DNA from: Ovis canadensis
Taxonomy: Eukaryota > Chordata > Mammalia > Artiodactyla > Bovidae
DNA: 64,000 nt
Assembly (NCBI RefSeq): GCF_042477335.2
Contig: NC_091245.1
Coordinates: 227,043,501-227,107,500 of the forward strand
Direction of reading: 5' to 3'
A program made the position numbers and the translations under genes. Position 1 is the stretch's first letter. The number at the start of each line of letters is the position of its first letter. Shown here one piece after another: positions 1 to 11,235 of the stretch. The notes under the pieces are model-generated. The model was not told the DNA's origin and ran no database searches. It saw only the letters and a list, made by a program, of their open reading frames with translations.

Positions 1-620
1 CCCATCACTTCATGGGAAATAGATGAGGAAACATTGGAAACAGTGTCAGACTTTAATTTTGGGGGCTCCAAAATCACTGCAGATGGTGACTGCAGAAGGA
101 AAGTTATGACCAACCTAGATAGCATATTAAAAAGCAGAGACATTACTTTGCCAACAAAGGTCCGTCTAGTGAAGGCTCTGGTTTTTCCAGTGGTCATGTA
201 TGGATGTGAGAGTTGGACTGTGAAGAAAGATGAGTGCCGAAGAATTAATGCTTTTGAACTGTGGTGTTGGAAAAGACTCTTGAAAGTCCCTCGGACTGCA
301 AGGAGATCCAACCAGTCCATTCTAAAGAAAATCAGCCCTGGGTGTTCATTGGAAGGACTGATGCTGAAGCTAAAACTCCAATACTTTGGCCACTTGATGC
401 GAGAGTTGACTTATTGGAAAAGATTCTGATGCTGGGAAGGATTTGGGGTAGGAGGAGAAGGGGACGACAGAGGATGAGATGGCTGGATGGCATCATTGAC
501 TCGATGGACATGAGTTTGAGTGAACTCCCGGAGTTGGTGATGGACAAGGGAGGCCTGGCGTGCTGCAATCCATGGGGTCGCAAAGCGTTGGACACGACTA
601 AGCGATTGAACTGAACTGAA
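1..620 (+). mobile_element. BovB (RTE LINE) 3' part, cut by window edge
   Basis: Sense BovB sequence from just after the reverse-transcriptase (RT) core to the characteristic 3' end, a run of TGAAC units finishing near 620. An open frame at 34-429 (131 aa) encodes the post-RT region (VSDFNFGGSKITADGDC, then VVMYGCESWTVKK) and ends at a frameshift; 261-614 carries the remaining C-terminus ([27 protein letters not shown]) in another frame. About 33 bases present in sister copies (the His-Glu-Ile-Lys-Arg stretch after DGDC) are deleted near 95. It is a dead fragment; the left end is the window boundary, so its true length is unknown. Confidence 0.93.
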
Positions 621-2124
621 TAATCCAAAATAACGACTTTTTCATTTTCCAGTAAAATTACATTGGTTAACATCCACTGACATGGAAAGTTGCATAAAAA
701 GTTCACAGAATGTAATTGTGTTGTTATTGCAAGGTCCTTCATGTTTATCTTTCTTCAGTGACGTTATTCCAAGTGGTTGAACTCAAAACATAGTTCTTGC
801 AAACATGTGTCTTTAATACTAGCAGAATTAGAAATATTTACTTATGGAAATTGATACCCTTTGGTGAGTCACTCATCTATTTAGATCCTAAAAACTCCAT
901 GACTAATTACTTAATTCAAAGAATACTCTATTAAATTATGCAGATACCCATGCTAATTCTCTTGCCACTTCCTCAGATCATCCATACATTTCCTCTGTTG
1001 TTAATCCTACTACTTGACCTTTAGTAAACTGAAATCCTACTGTTACTACAAAAAGGCAGAGAAATTATTTCAAATATTATGTCTTCCTCCTGTATGACTA
1101 GACTTCAGAGGATATCCAATAAACTCTTCAAAGATGTAGGTGCTCTCAAAACCACTATTTTTCTCAAGCTTTGGTGAATGAGATTTCTCCTGGAATAATA
1201 TTAGCAATTCTGTTTAAGGAATTGAATGATAAGATTTCATAAAATACATCCATTACAGTATCCCTATTTTCATAGTCAAATCTCTATGATATTTCAGAAA
1301 TTAATATAATCTCAAAATCATTTAGTTTGTATCACTTGAGTGCCTATTTGGAGAAATTATAAGAAAGTTTTCAACTGTATCAACTATCATTTTTAATTCA
1401 ATAAATATTTGTGCATCATATATTTGTTGACAGAGCTGAATCTAAAACTAATTTCTCATTGGTTAGACTTTGTTACATTTCATATATATATATATGTGTA
1501 TATATATATACATAGCATGTGTATACATATATATATACACATATATATAGCATATGTTTAATAGAAATATATTAGGTTTTACTCTTTAATAAAAGATAAT
1601 CTATTATCTCTTGCTATTAAAAGTAATAAATAAATAAACTACATGTGTGTATTCAGTTTATTTCACTAGGAATCCGTTCCTATTGCAAATTACTGTATTC
1701 TGCAAATTTTTGCTGATATAAATTATATAATTCTGCAATTGTGTATCATATTTTAGGTTTCACTTTGCAAATGAATGTGGTGTGTGCTAAATAATGACTT
1801 AATTATATGTCTGGGGAAAAATACAAAATCTAAGTATAGGGAACATGGGACATAGGGATAAGTTGATTCCTTCTTTTTGAATGGTACATTTCTCATATTT
1901 AAAATTAAACATCTTCTAGTAAGGAAATAAATCAAGAGACTGAATGGGAATTAATATTTTCATATACTACATAATTTTTTTAATTCTCTTTTATAAAACT
2001 CAAATTCTCAGAGCCTCAGTATTCCTTAATAATAATCTTATCTTGAATCTAGTGAAACTACATACTGTAATAATATTTGATAGGTTGGCATTCTAAAGGA
2101 TCAAATTCAACATTTGCTTTTGGC
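621..2124. other. AT-rich stretch, no gene seen
   Basis: No recognisable gene or named repeat family. The only structure is a TA/TG-rich microsatellite near 1480-1556. The 60-codon antisense frame at 1753-1935 has no recognisable motif and is probably chance. Confidence 0.5.
1480..1556. repeat. AT/TATATG microsatellite
   Basis: Several runs of alternating T and A separated by TGTG and CATAGC interruptions. It is an imperfect, probably polymorphic simple repeat. Confidence 0.85.
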
Positions 2125-3413
2125 TACCACAGCACTCATCTCACACGCTAGTAAAGTAATGCTCAAAATTCTCCAAGTCAGGCTTCAGCAATATGTTAAC
2201 CGTGAACTTCCAGATGTTCAAGCTGGTTTTAGAAAAAGCAGAGGAACCAGAGATAAAATTGCCAACATCTGCTGGATCATGGAAAAAACAAGAGAGTTCT
2301 GGAAAAACATTTATTTCTGCTTTATTAACTATGCCAAAGACTTTGACTCTGTGGATCAGAATAACCTTGGAAAATTGTTAAAGAGATGGAAATACCAGAT
2401 CACCTGACCTGCCTCTTGAGAAACCTGTATGCAGGTCAGGAAACAACAGTTAGAACTGGACATGGAACAACAGACTTGTTCCAAATTGGAAAAGGAGTAC
2501 GTCAAGGCTGTATATTGTCACACTGCTTATTTAACTTCTATGCAGAGTACATCATGAGAAACGCTGGGCTGGAAGAAGCACAAGCTGGAATCAAGTTTGC
2601 CAGGAGAAATATCAATAACCTCAGATATGCAGATGATACCACCCTTTTGGCAGAAAGTGAAGAGGAAGTAAAGAGCCTCTTGATGAAAGTGAAAAAGGAG
2701 AGTGAACAAGTTGGCTTAAAGCTCAACATTCAGAAAATGAAGATCATGGCATCTGGTCCCATCACTTTATGGGAAATAGATGGGGAAACAGTGGAAACAG
2801 TGTCAGACTTTTTTTTTTTTTTTTTTTGAGTTCCAAAATCACTGCAGATGGTGACTGCAGCCATGAAATTAAAAGATGCTTACTCCTTGGAAGGGAAGTT
2901 ATGACCAACCTAGACAGCACATGCAAAAGCAGAGACATTACTTTGCCAACAAAAGTCCGTCCAGTGAAGGCTCTGGTTTTTCCAGTGGTCATGTATGGAT
3001 GTGAGAGTTGGACTGTGAAGAAGGCTGAGCACCAAAGAATTGATGCTTTTGAGCTGTGATGTTTGAGAAAACTCTTGAGAGTCCATTGGACTGCAAGGAG
3101 ATCCAACTAATCTATCCTAAAGGAGATCAGCCCTGGGTGTCCTTTGGAAGGAATTATGCTAAAGCTGAAACTTCAGTACCTTGGCCACCTGATGTGAAGA
3201 TTTGACTCTTTGGAAAAGATTCTGATGCTGGGAGGAATTAGGGGCAGGAGGAAAAGGGGGCGACAGAGGATGAGATGACTGGATGGCATCACCGACTCAA
3301 TGGATGTGTGTTTGAGTGAACTCTGGGAGTTGGTGATGGACAGGGAGGCCTGGCTGCGATTCATTGGGGTCACAATGAGTCGGACACGACTGAGCAACTG
3401 AACTGAACTGAAC
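2125..3413 (+). mobile_element. BovB LINE, 5'-truncated, RT to 3' end
   Basis: Sense BovB covering RT fingers/palm to the TGAAC-repeat tail. Frames at 2114-2407, 2386-2829 and 2769-3059 hold successive parts (VMLKILQVRLQQYVNRELPDVQAGFRKS; then the palm with YADD; then SKITADGDC), separated by frameshifts. Its motif A region reads FINYAKDFDS instead of FIDYAKAFDC, so a catalytic aspartate is gone. A run of about 19 T replaces the short T-rich stretch seen at this site in sister copies (near 2809-2827). It is a non-functional, moderately diverged copy. Confidence 0.93.
2386..2829 (+). pseudogene. BovB reverse-transcriptase palm fragment
   Basis: A 147-codon open frame matching the RT central domain. 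It contains GKGVRQGCILS at about residues 36-46 and an intact YADD at 81-84 (2626-2637). It ends in a phenylalanine run caused by the poly-T tract. The upstream motif A lies in a different frame and is mutated, so no active enzyme can come from this locus. Confidence 0.85.
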
Positions 3414-3805
3414 CACAGCACTATAGCTCAGAAGAAACGTTTTTAGCATTTTCACAAAAAAGTCCATATTCTCAGTTCCTTCTTTGAGCTAGAGAATTGA
3501 TAGATTCAAGCTTGTTTTTCTTTAGTCACATTGCTGATGAGCATTTAATGCAAGTACTAAACTTGTAGTCCTTAAATCTTCCCTTCCTTTATAATGTTTA
3601 TGGCAATGTCAGATTAATCCCCTAAAGCCTAGTTTTCAATTTGTATTTCTTTTAAGATGACTACAGCCAACTATTTAATTATGTAGCTTGGCCCTGAATG
3701 ACTTTGGCTGTGAGGCTCTCATTTCTAGGTATTATTTTCCTGGGTATTTTCCCTGAGTATTTCCCTCACATTCAGTTCCTGAAAGACCAGGTTATCAATT
3801 TATGA

Positions 3806-3806
3806 T

Positions 3807-3832
<26 letters not shown>
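3806..3832. repeat. (TA)n microsatellite
   Basis: About 13 uninterrupted TA dinucleotides. The surrounding 3414-3856 shows no gene or other recognised repeat. Confidence 0.9.
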
Positions 3833-3837
<5 letters not shown>

Positions 3838-3870
3838 TTAACCGGAAACTCCTTCTGGTACCAATTTTTA

Positions 3871-3990
3871 AAAATTTCTTTATTTGGCCATACAGCATTG
3901 CTCACAGAATTCCCTGACCAGGGAATAAACCTGCGCCCCTTGAAGCAGAAGTGTGAAATCCTAACCATTGGACCACCACAGAATTCCCAA
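3871..3990 (-). mobile_element. CHR-type tRNA-derived SINE, antisense
   Basis: Antisense copy of the cetartiodactyl CHR SINE family: TTTGGCCATACAGCA at its left, then CCCTGACCAGGGA and CTAACCATTGGACCACCA, the complement of a tRNA-like head with a degenerate B box. It is flanked by a 14-bp target duplication with one mismatch (GGTACCAATTTTTA at 3857-3870, GGTACTAATTTTTA at 3991-4004), which fixes both ends. It is older than the Bov-tA copies judged by divergence. Confidence 0.8.
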
Positions 3991-4004
3991 GGTACTAATT
4001 TTTA

Positions 4005-4824
4005 TATGAGCCAGGTTATTGATGATATTTAAGGAAAATCATGCAATCCTAACTTAAACACCATGGGAATTTAATGGATGTATATATGTGTTACATTTAT
4101 AGATAATAGATTAGAAGAGTAGCTTGAACTAAAGGAAGCAAGAAAGTCAAAATATGGTCAAAGTTAAATTGTGCATGCAAGATGGTTAGAACACTGCTTC
4201 TGATTCCAATAAAGTGATAAATAGTTTATCTATTCTAGGATTTCTTCAAGAGTAATTAAAATTCATCTAGCCATAAATGGCAGAATGAGTATTAGTATAA
4301 ATTAGAAGAATTTGTCTAAAAGAACTTAAGCCTCAAAAATAAGTTGGGAAGAGATTATTTCACGATGGAGGATAGGGTTTGCTGTAATTTTACTGGAATA
4401 GTTAAGGACAAGAAGTACCTTTAAGTGTTTAAAAATAGAGATACTCATATACCAGACTTTTTTTTTCTTTCTTATTTTAAAGTCATCATGTTGTATATGA
4501 TATCCTCAGATGCAAGAACAATGATAGTCCATGGCACTTGAACCATATCTAGCTCTAACTCACCACCCCCATGCCAAGTTCTGTTTTCCAGAAACTCTAG
4601 TCCAAGCATAAACAGCTAAAGCTAAGGTATGTGAGGCCATTTTCTCCACCCAGCCACAGACACAGAATAGATATTCTACCTGAGTCATTCATGTTATCAG
4701 AGAACTATGAAACTTCTCCTGAGGCAATTGACATTAGTTAGAACAAGTATGGGGAAGTTAACTCTTAGTTAAAGAGTTAAGAAAACTTAAAAAAATAAAA
4801 TCTAATGTTAAACAACTAGCCACT
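4005..4824. other. Unique-looking sequence, no gene seen
   Basis: AT-rich sequence with no recognised repeat, RNA or conserved frame. It runs up to the tail of the antisense BovB piece. Confidence 0.45.
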
Positions 4825-4947
4825 CAGTTCAGTTCAGTCTCTCAGTTGTGCCCATCTCTTTGTGACCCCATGAATCTCAGCACGCCAGGCCTCCCTGTCC
4901 ATCACCAACTTCCGGAGTTCCCTCAAACTCATGTCCATCAAGTCGGT
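4825..4947 (-). mobile_element. BovB 3' end, antisense, first piece of a split copy
   Basis: Antisense BovB tail starting with CAGTTCAGTTCAG and running about 123 bases to AAGTCGGT, where it abruptly joins L1 sequence. In the element this point lies only about 42 bases from where the next BovB piece (5436-6727, same strand) begins, so the two are probably halves of one insertion. Confidence 0.85.
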
Positions 4948-5435
4948 AGAGAAATGCAAATAAATCTATAATCAGATATCTCTTCACATCTATTAGAATT
5001 AAAAATTTATATAAAAACAAGTATTAATGAGAAAATGAAGAATCACAAACCCTTATATACTGCTGCCAGAAATGTAAAACTATTCATCTGCTCTGGAAAA
5101 CAGTCTGGAGATTTCTCTAAGCTTAAACAGAGTTATTTCATGACTCAGAAATTACACTGTTAAGTATTGGATAGGTTAAAATATTCATTTGGCTTTTTTG
5201 GAAGATGGTATGGAAAACCTGAACAAGCATTTTGGACAATCCAATATATTGCTAAGGAAAACAGAAACGATAATCTACACAAAATATTCACAAATGTTCA
5301 CAGTGACATTATTTTAGTAACCAAAAATGTGGAATCAACCTGCAATAATTATTAACTGATGAATGGATAAATAAAATGGATATTCATAAAATGGTGAACT
5401 TTGGCCTATAAAAATAATGAAGTACTGATTTAAGT
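4948..5435 (+). mobile_element. Old L1 fragment (end of ORF2) between two BovB pieces
   Basis: Diverged sense L1 sequence starting with AGAGAAATGCAAAT and passing through the conserved region near the ORF2 stop (TGCTGCCAGAAATGTAAAA; CTGATGAATGGATAAATAAA). It has no poly-A. The matching L1 3' terminus is found beyond the second BovB piece at 6728-6925, with perhaps 200 bases of L1 missing between. This looks like one ancient L1 disrupted by BovB. Confidence 0.7.
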
Positions 5436-6727
5436 CTGCCCTCAATCTTTCCCAGCATCAGAGTCTTTTCAAATGAGTCAGCCCTTCACATCAGGTGGCC
5501 AAAGTATTGGAGTTTCAACTTCAGCATCAGTCCTTCCAATGAACATTCAGGACTGATTTCCTTTAGAATGGACTGGTTGGATCTCCTTGCAGTCCAAGAG
5601 ACTCTCAAGAGTCTTCTCCAACAACACAGTTCAAAAGCATTAATCTTTAGCACTCAGCCTTCTTCACAGTCCTACTCTCACATTCATACATGACCACTGG
5701 AAAAACCATAGCCTTGACTAGACAGACCTTTGTTGAAAAAGTAGTCTCTGTTTTTCAATATGCTGTCTAGGTTGGTCATAAGTTTACTTCCAAGGAGTAA
5801 GCATCGTTTAATTTCATAGCTGCAATCACCATCTGCAGTGATTTTGGAGCCCCCCAAAATAAAGTCTGACACTGTTTCCAACGTTTCCCTGTCTATTTGC
5901 CATGAAGAGATGGGACTGGATGCCATGATTTTAGTTTTCTGAATGTTGAGATTTAAGGCAACTTGTTAACTCTCCTCTTTCACTTTCATCAAGAGGCTTA
6001 GTTCTTCTTCACTTTCTGCCATAACGCTGGTGTCATCTGCGTATCTGAGGTTATCGATATTTCTCCTGGCAATCTTGATTCCAGCTTGTGTTTCATCCAC
6101 CCCAGCGTTTCTCATGATACTCTGCATATAAGTTAAACAACGAATCTGTTGTTCCTAGTCCAGTTCTAACTGTTGCTTCCTGAGATGCATACAGGATTCT
6201 CAAGAGGCAGGTCAGGTGGTCTGGTATTCCCAGCTCTTTAACGATTTTCCACAGTTTATTGTGATCCACACAGTCAAAGACTTTAGCATAGTCAATAAAG
6301 CAGAAATAGATGGTGTTTTTTTTTTTTTTTCTTTCTGGAACTCTCTTGCTTTTTCGATGATGCAGTAGATGTTGGCAAATTGATCTCTGGTTCCTCTGCC
6401 TTTTCTAAAACCACCTGAACATCTGGAAGTTCACAGTTCATGTATTGCTGAAGCCTGGCTTGGAGAATTTTAAGCATTACTTTACTAGCGTGTGAGATGA
6501 GGGCAATCGTGTGGTAGTTTGAGCATTCTTTGGCATTTCTCCTTTGGGATTGGAATGAAAACTGTCCTTTTCCAGTCCTGTGGCCACTGCTGAGTTTTCC
6601 AAATTTGTTCACATACTGAGTGCAGCGCTTTCACAGCATTATCTTTCAGGATTTGAAATAATTCAACTGGAATTCCATCACTTTCACTAGCTTGGGTCAT
6701 AGAGATGCTTCCTAAGGCCCATTTGAC
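5436..6727 (-). mobile_element. BovB LINE, antisense, second piece of a split copy
   Basis: Antisense BovB from just inside the C-terminal coding region back to the N-terminal side of RT (KDNAVKALHSVCEQIWKTQQWPQDWKRTVFIPIPKE in the frame 6485-6700). The catalytic YADD codons remain near 6040 but the frame is broken repeatedly. An A-run expansion (T on this strand, about 6315-6330) lies in the FQKN coding site. The copy lacks the final ~170 bases, which lie separately at 4825-4947. It ends at ATTTGAC and resumes L1 sequence. Confidence 0.9.
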
Positions 6728-6925
6728 GGGGAGTGATGAGAGTGTGATAAATCTTAATGTGTGTGTGTGTGTGTTTTGGTGGGAGGATGATGAAATATTC
6801 TAAAATTGATTGTGGTATTAGTATTGTGCAACTCTGTGAATAAACTAAAAACAGTGTATACTTTAAATGGGTGAGTTTATGGTAGATGAACTATATATAT
6901 CAATAAAGATGTTGTTTAAAAATCC
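6728..6925 (+). mobile_element. Old L1 3' UTR end
   Basis: Contains GGGGAGTGATGAG, then ATTCTAAAATTGATTGTGG, ACTCTGTGAATAAACTAAAA and TATCAATAAAGATGTTG, hallmarks of the 3' UTR of old mammalian L1 (L1MA/MB-like). It is most likely the end of the same L1 as 4948-5435. A short (TG)n lies inside at about 6760-6775. Confidence 0.7.
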
Positions 6926-7334
6926 ATTTTATTATGCTAAAATTATTTTCTAAAATATCATATTTTGTACCATCTCTTTCATATAATGTACTAGTAACTT
7001 TACTTTCAGTATCCTAAGTCACATAATAACAAGGCAAACTAGATATTCTTATGACAGTTTGGTAGAGGAAGAATTAAACCCAAAGAATTCAAATCTCTCA
7101 AAGTCATATGACTCTTGTGGCAGAAGATCTGGGTATGAATTGAGATCTATACTAAGTCTTGTTTTAGTACACTAAGCTAACTCTACCATAATTTGTTTAC
7201 AACAATTACATACTCCTGCTTAAAAAAGTATTACCTTTTTTATTTATACTTTTATCCATTTGTCCAAAATATTTACTGAATTCCTCTTACTACCTAAGCC
7301 TGACCCAGGCACTGGGTTTAAATTGTGTTTAAAA

Positions 7335-7366
<32 letters not shown>

Positions 7367-8699
7367 AAAAAGAAATTGTGTTTTATTTTTCCTAACCAGC
7401 AGGTTTCTGTTCTATCAAGAAAATAAATTATCCACCTTGTAGGTTCATTAGTCCCTTTAGAAATAAAACTTAGATTTATCATGGCAAAATAAGGAATACT
7501 GATATTTTAATAAAATTTATATCAATATAAGTCCACAGCCAACTTTATAAGAATTATTTTATAAATTATGAGATAATGAGAATCTCTCTACTCTATTTTT
7601 ACATAATTATGAAATTCAAATTCATGGATATTTTTGAGTAGTATCAGCTCTGAAGATAGTAGCATGTAGGAGGAATAGAGGATCAAACTTGTGTATTGGT
7701 ATTTTTAATCTTCTGTCTAAGACAGTCCAAACCTCTGAAATTTCTGTATCAGATAAAAAATGAATATTAATACACATGCTCAGACAACTATTCACAGTGA
7801 CATGATTCTTTCAATTTTTCAGAATCCGAGTCTTGACTCTTTATATATGAAAGAAGAACTGTTCTAGAGCTAAAATTCATAGGGCTTGAATGAAACTGAA
7901 ATGATATACCCTGGTTAGAAACATGTGGAATGTGACACTACATTATCACACAAGTTGACTAGGATAATTCTAGGTCTCTGAATGAATTCCTCAAAGAAAG
8001 AGCACAGCATGATGGCAAAAGGAGAACTGCACTTAAATTAGAGACATTCAGCTTTAACTGCTGGCAATGTGAAGTAGAGTCATCCAGTTTTTGAGAGAGA
8101 AGCATGACAGAGGAAAAAAAAAAAGATAAATATTGTTGACCATATGTTGTTGATTGGAAGGTAACTATATACTGGGTTTTTTAAAAAATATAACTTCATA
8201 GTTATTCTCCAAATTAAAGATTTAAAAATTCTTTGAGCAGTGTTTTTCTAGGAATATATTCTCCACATCTTGAAGATAATAGTCTCTCTTTACTTTGGCT
8301 ACCACTACAATATCTAAATCATTATCATTTTAAACTAACCTTCTGCAAAAGCAAACTACTGTTTTTGTTGTTTGTAAACATCTTCTGCAATCTTTTTTCA
8401 ATGGCATCAAAATGATTCTTAAAATATGTAGGGGCCATCTATCTCCTCCCTAAATTTTCAAGGGTTTTTGTGTTTTTCTTAGAATGGATGCAAATCCTTT
8501 TCTACTCTCTACAAAGTAGTACATGAATTAACTCCTGATTTACTCCCACATGATCTAGAGCTACAGTCATACTAACTTCTGCTTATTTCCTCAAAATCAC
8601 TAAATCCTTTTCTATATATTGGCTTAGGTCTGGTTCACACTGCTTCGAATACTTCTATAGCATTTAGCATAACTGGCTTATTTTCTATATATTCATATT
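6926..8699. other. No gene; simple repeats and a weak L2-like patch
   Basis: An A-rich (GAA)n tract lies at 7328-7376. The sequence just before it (7258-7325, AATATTTACTGAATTCCTCTT ... CAGGCACTGGG) resembles the conserved L2/MIR end, at low confidence. The rest is unassigned AT-rich DNA. Frames at 7260 and 8233 are short and featureless. Confidence 0.4.
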
Positions 8700-9255
8700 T
8701 TTTAAAGAACCAGCTTTGGGGCTCATTTTTTTTTTCTCACATTGTTTTCCTATTTTCAGTTTCATTGATTCCTGCTCTAATTTTTATTTCTGTTTACATC
8801 TTACTCTGTGTCTAAATTATTTATTCTATTTCTTGTTTCCTAAGGTTAAAGCTTTGATTGTAATTGTAGATCTTTTTCTTTTTTAATTATATACATTCAA
8901 TGCTCTAACTTTCCCTTTAAGCATGGCTTTTGTTGCATCCCACAAATTTTGTCATATTGTCATTTTTATTTAGTTCAAAATCTTTTAAATTTCTTCTGAG
9001 ATTTCTTTGACCTGTGTGTTATTTAGAAGTATTCTATTTAATTTCCAAGTATTCTAGCATTTTCCAACTCTCTTTATATTCCTAGTTTAATTCCACTGAG
9101 GTCAGAGAATATATTTTGTATGATATCATTCTCTTAATTTTGTTAAGATGTGCTTTATGTATCAAAATGTGGTCTATATCATTTAATGTTCCTTGTGAGT
9201 TTGAGAAGAATGTGTATTTCACTGTTGGTGGATGGCAGAGTCTATAGATGTTGTG
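8700..9255 (-). mobile_element. Old L1 ORF2 fragment, antisense
   Basis: The complement of conserved L1 ORF2 coding sequence: AATTCCACTGAGGTCAGAGA, then ATGTGGTCTATATCATTTAA and GAGAAGAATGTGTATTTCAC. No open frame survives. A continuation (GATAGTATTGTTCAATTCAA near 9800-9828) follows the MLT1 LTR, so the LTR sits inside this L1. Confidence 0.75.
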
Positions 9256-9792
9256 TCAGTGTGTTAGGCTGCTATAACAGAACACCTTAGACTAGATGAT
9301 CTATGAACAACAGAATTTTATTTCTTATGGTTATGGAAGCTTGAAGTTTGGTATCAGGGTGCCAGCATAGTCAGAGAGTGATCTAATTATGATTGCATTC
9401 TGATATAAAAAAGTTAGGTCTCTCTCCACAATTTATTAATGGTCATCTTCTCACTTTGTTCTCACATTTCAGAAGGAGAACAAGTGAGTTCCCTGGAACT
9501 CTTTTATAAAGGCACTAATCCTGTTCATGGCATCACCATCTCAATGGATATGAATTTGGGCAAACTCCAGGAGATAGTGAAGGACAGGGAAACCTGGCAT
9601 GCTGCAGTACATGGGATCACAAAGAGTTGGACCTGACTGAGTGACTGAACAACAACAAATCTTAATCATGAGGGTTCTACCTCATGACCTAATCAACCCC
9701 TTCCTAAAGGCCCCACCTCTTAATACTATCATATTGGGGATTAGAATTTCAACATTAATTTGGGGGGAGGGCACAAACATTTAGTCCACAAA
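9256..9792 (-). mobile_element. MLT1-type (ERVL-MaLR) solo LTR, antisense, interrupted
   Basis: Reads GTTAGGCTGCTATAACAGAA at its left and GGCACAAACATTTAGTCCAC at its right, the reverse of the ancient mammalian MLT1 LTR class. The complement includes a TATA-like CTTTATAAAAGAG and an AAATAAAAT polyadenylation region. No internal viral genes are present. A BovB tail (9530-9665) interrupts it at TCATG. Confidence 0.7.
9530..9665 (+). mobile_element. BovB tail insertion inside the MLT1 LTR
   Basis: About 136 bases of BovB 3' end, from GCATCACCATCTCAATGG to GAGTGACTGAAC, ending in an (AAC)n tail. Flanking TCATG copies (9525-9529 and 9666-9670) lie where the LTR is otherwise continuous. It is diverged, so an early BovB wave. 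Confidence 0.8.
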
Positions 9793-9912
9793 TTCAGCTG
9801 ATTGATAGTATTGTTCAATTCAACTTTATTTTTGTTGTCAAAAGCATGAGAGATTTATTTGCTCTACATTCACTGTGAGAAACTGATAGGGTCCCTGGAG
9901 GTAAAACACACA

Positions 9913-9951
<39 letters not shown>

Positions 9952-10280
9952 TGGACCCATACTAAAGAATTACTCTACCCCTCAGAATTTTTAACTCTCA
10001 AAGTTGTTCACATTAAGTGTCCTTCCATTTGTTAATTATAGTTTAGGTTTTCCTGTCCCAGTATTGCTTTTGAGTTTTCTACTCCTGAGCTTCTGCTCCA
10101 GTAAGTTGTACTTTCTATATCTACCTGTTTGTCTCCTCAATTTGAAGGAAAGTGCTTTGCCTTAAGACATTAGTTCTCTGATGGATCTAAGAAGAGCTGT
10201 TGATTTTTAGTTTGTTCAGCTTCTGTCTTCCATGTACAGAAGAGATGAATTCCAAGTTTCTTAAATGTTATGCCAGATTG
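9793..10280. other. Mostly unassigned, contains (CA)n
   Basis: A small L1 continuation at about 9795-9828, then unassigned sequence around a CA microsatellite. The right-hand end is one copy of an 11-bp duplication flanking the tiny BovB insert. Confidence 0.4.
9906..9946. repeat. (CA)n microsatellite
   Basis: ACACACAAACACAC followed by an uninterrupted CA run. It is likely length-polymorphic. Confidence 0.92.
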
Positions 10281-10323
10281 CAAAGAATTGGACATGACTG
10301 AGTGACTGAACTGAATTGAACTG
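10281..10323 (+). mobile_element. 43-bp BovB tail insertion with perfect TSD
   Basis: Only the last 43 bases of a BovB-type element (CAAAGAATTGGACATGACTG ... TGAACTG). It is bounded by a perfect 11-bp direct repeat ATGCCAGATTG at 10270-10280 and 10324-10334. It shows a real target-primed event aborted almost at once. Confidence 0.85.
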
Positions 10324-10474
10324 ATGCCAGATTGGAATAAGCAGTCAATATTTAGCTATTTAAATATCATATTCCCAGTAAAATCTTTGTCATTCAGCAT
10401 AAACTTATCACAATCTGTAATGATCAAATTCGTGGATTCATTAATTTATTATCTGTCTCCTCCTCTTGGATGTT

Positions 10475-10687
10475 GGCCTTCCTTAGTGGTTTAGACAGTA
10501 AAGAATCCACCTGCACTGCAGGACACCTGGGCTTGACCCATGGGTTGGGAAGATCCCCTGGAGGAGGGCATGGCAACCCACTCCAGTATTCTTGCCTGCA
10601 GAATCCCCACGGACAGATGATCTTGGTGGGCCACAGTCCATAGGGTCACAAAAAAGTAGGACACAACTGAGTGACTAAGCACAGCTA
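10475..10687 (+). mobile_element. Bov-tA SINE
   Basis: tRNA-like head (CTTCCTTAGTGGTTTAGACA; degenerate B box GGCTTGACCCATGG), a BovB-derived body (GGCAACCCACTCCAGTATTC) and a tail of the GACTAAGCACAGC type. A GATGTT repeat on both sides may be the target duplication. It is diverged, with several substitutions in the internal promoter boxes. Confidence 0.9.
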
Positions 10688-11235
10688 AGATGTTAGTTCT
10701 CTAGAGGCAGAGTTCTCAGGAAATTCAACCAGTGAATTCCCACAGAGTGAATGATTAATAATATTTATTTTAAAAAAGAAAAGAAATATAGGAAGAAAAA
10801 GACATAACATGTAAATCATGTGTATGCATGTATTGTGTGTATATATATGTGTGTGTATATATATAGTCATAGTTTATGACAGCAAAAAATGTAGACAACA
10901 TGAAATAAACATATAACAGGGTAAATTAAATATGATGTAAAATTTGATGTAACCATACCTTTCAATGCTTTGTATTAAAAGGCTTTTAGTAGATTTCCAG
11001 GAATTCGTATGGAAGTTAGACATACCTCTAAAATATTGTCAGCCCGGTTTCAAAACACTGTCTTAAAGTGAATACAATAATAAACTGGATCACACAAATT
11101 TTTTGGATTCCCAGTACTTGTAAAAGTTATTTACACTGTACTATGATCTATTAAGTGTGTATTAGAATTATATCTAAAAAGATATATGCACCTTAATTTA
11201 AAATATTTTACTGCTAAAACATGTTATCATCTGAG
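10688..11235. other. No gene seen; AT/TG-rich patches
   Basis: Contains a short (TA/TG)n run near 10839-10866 and otherwise unassigned sequence up to the Tigger remnant. Confidence 0.4.

Noticed and set aside
1480-1556. CRISPR-like or regulated direct-repeat array
   Set aside because: Simple TA/TG microsatellite in vertebrate DNA; no spacer structure. No CRISPR, operon, origin or phage-type system is present in this window.
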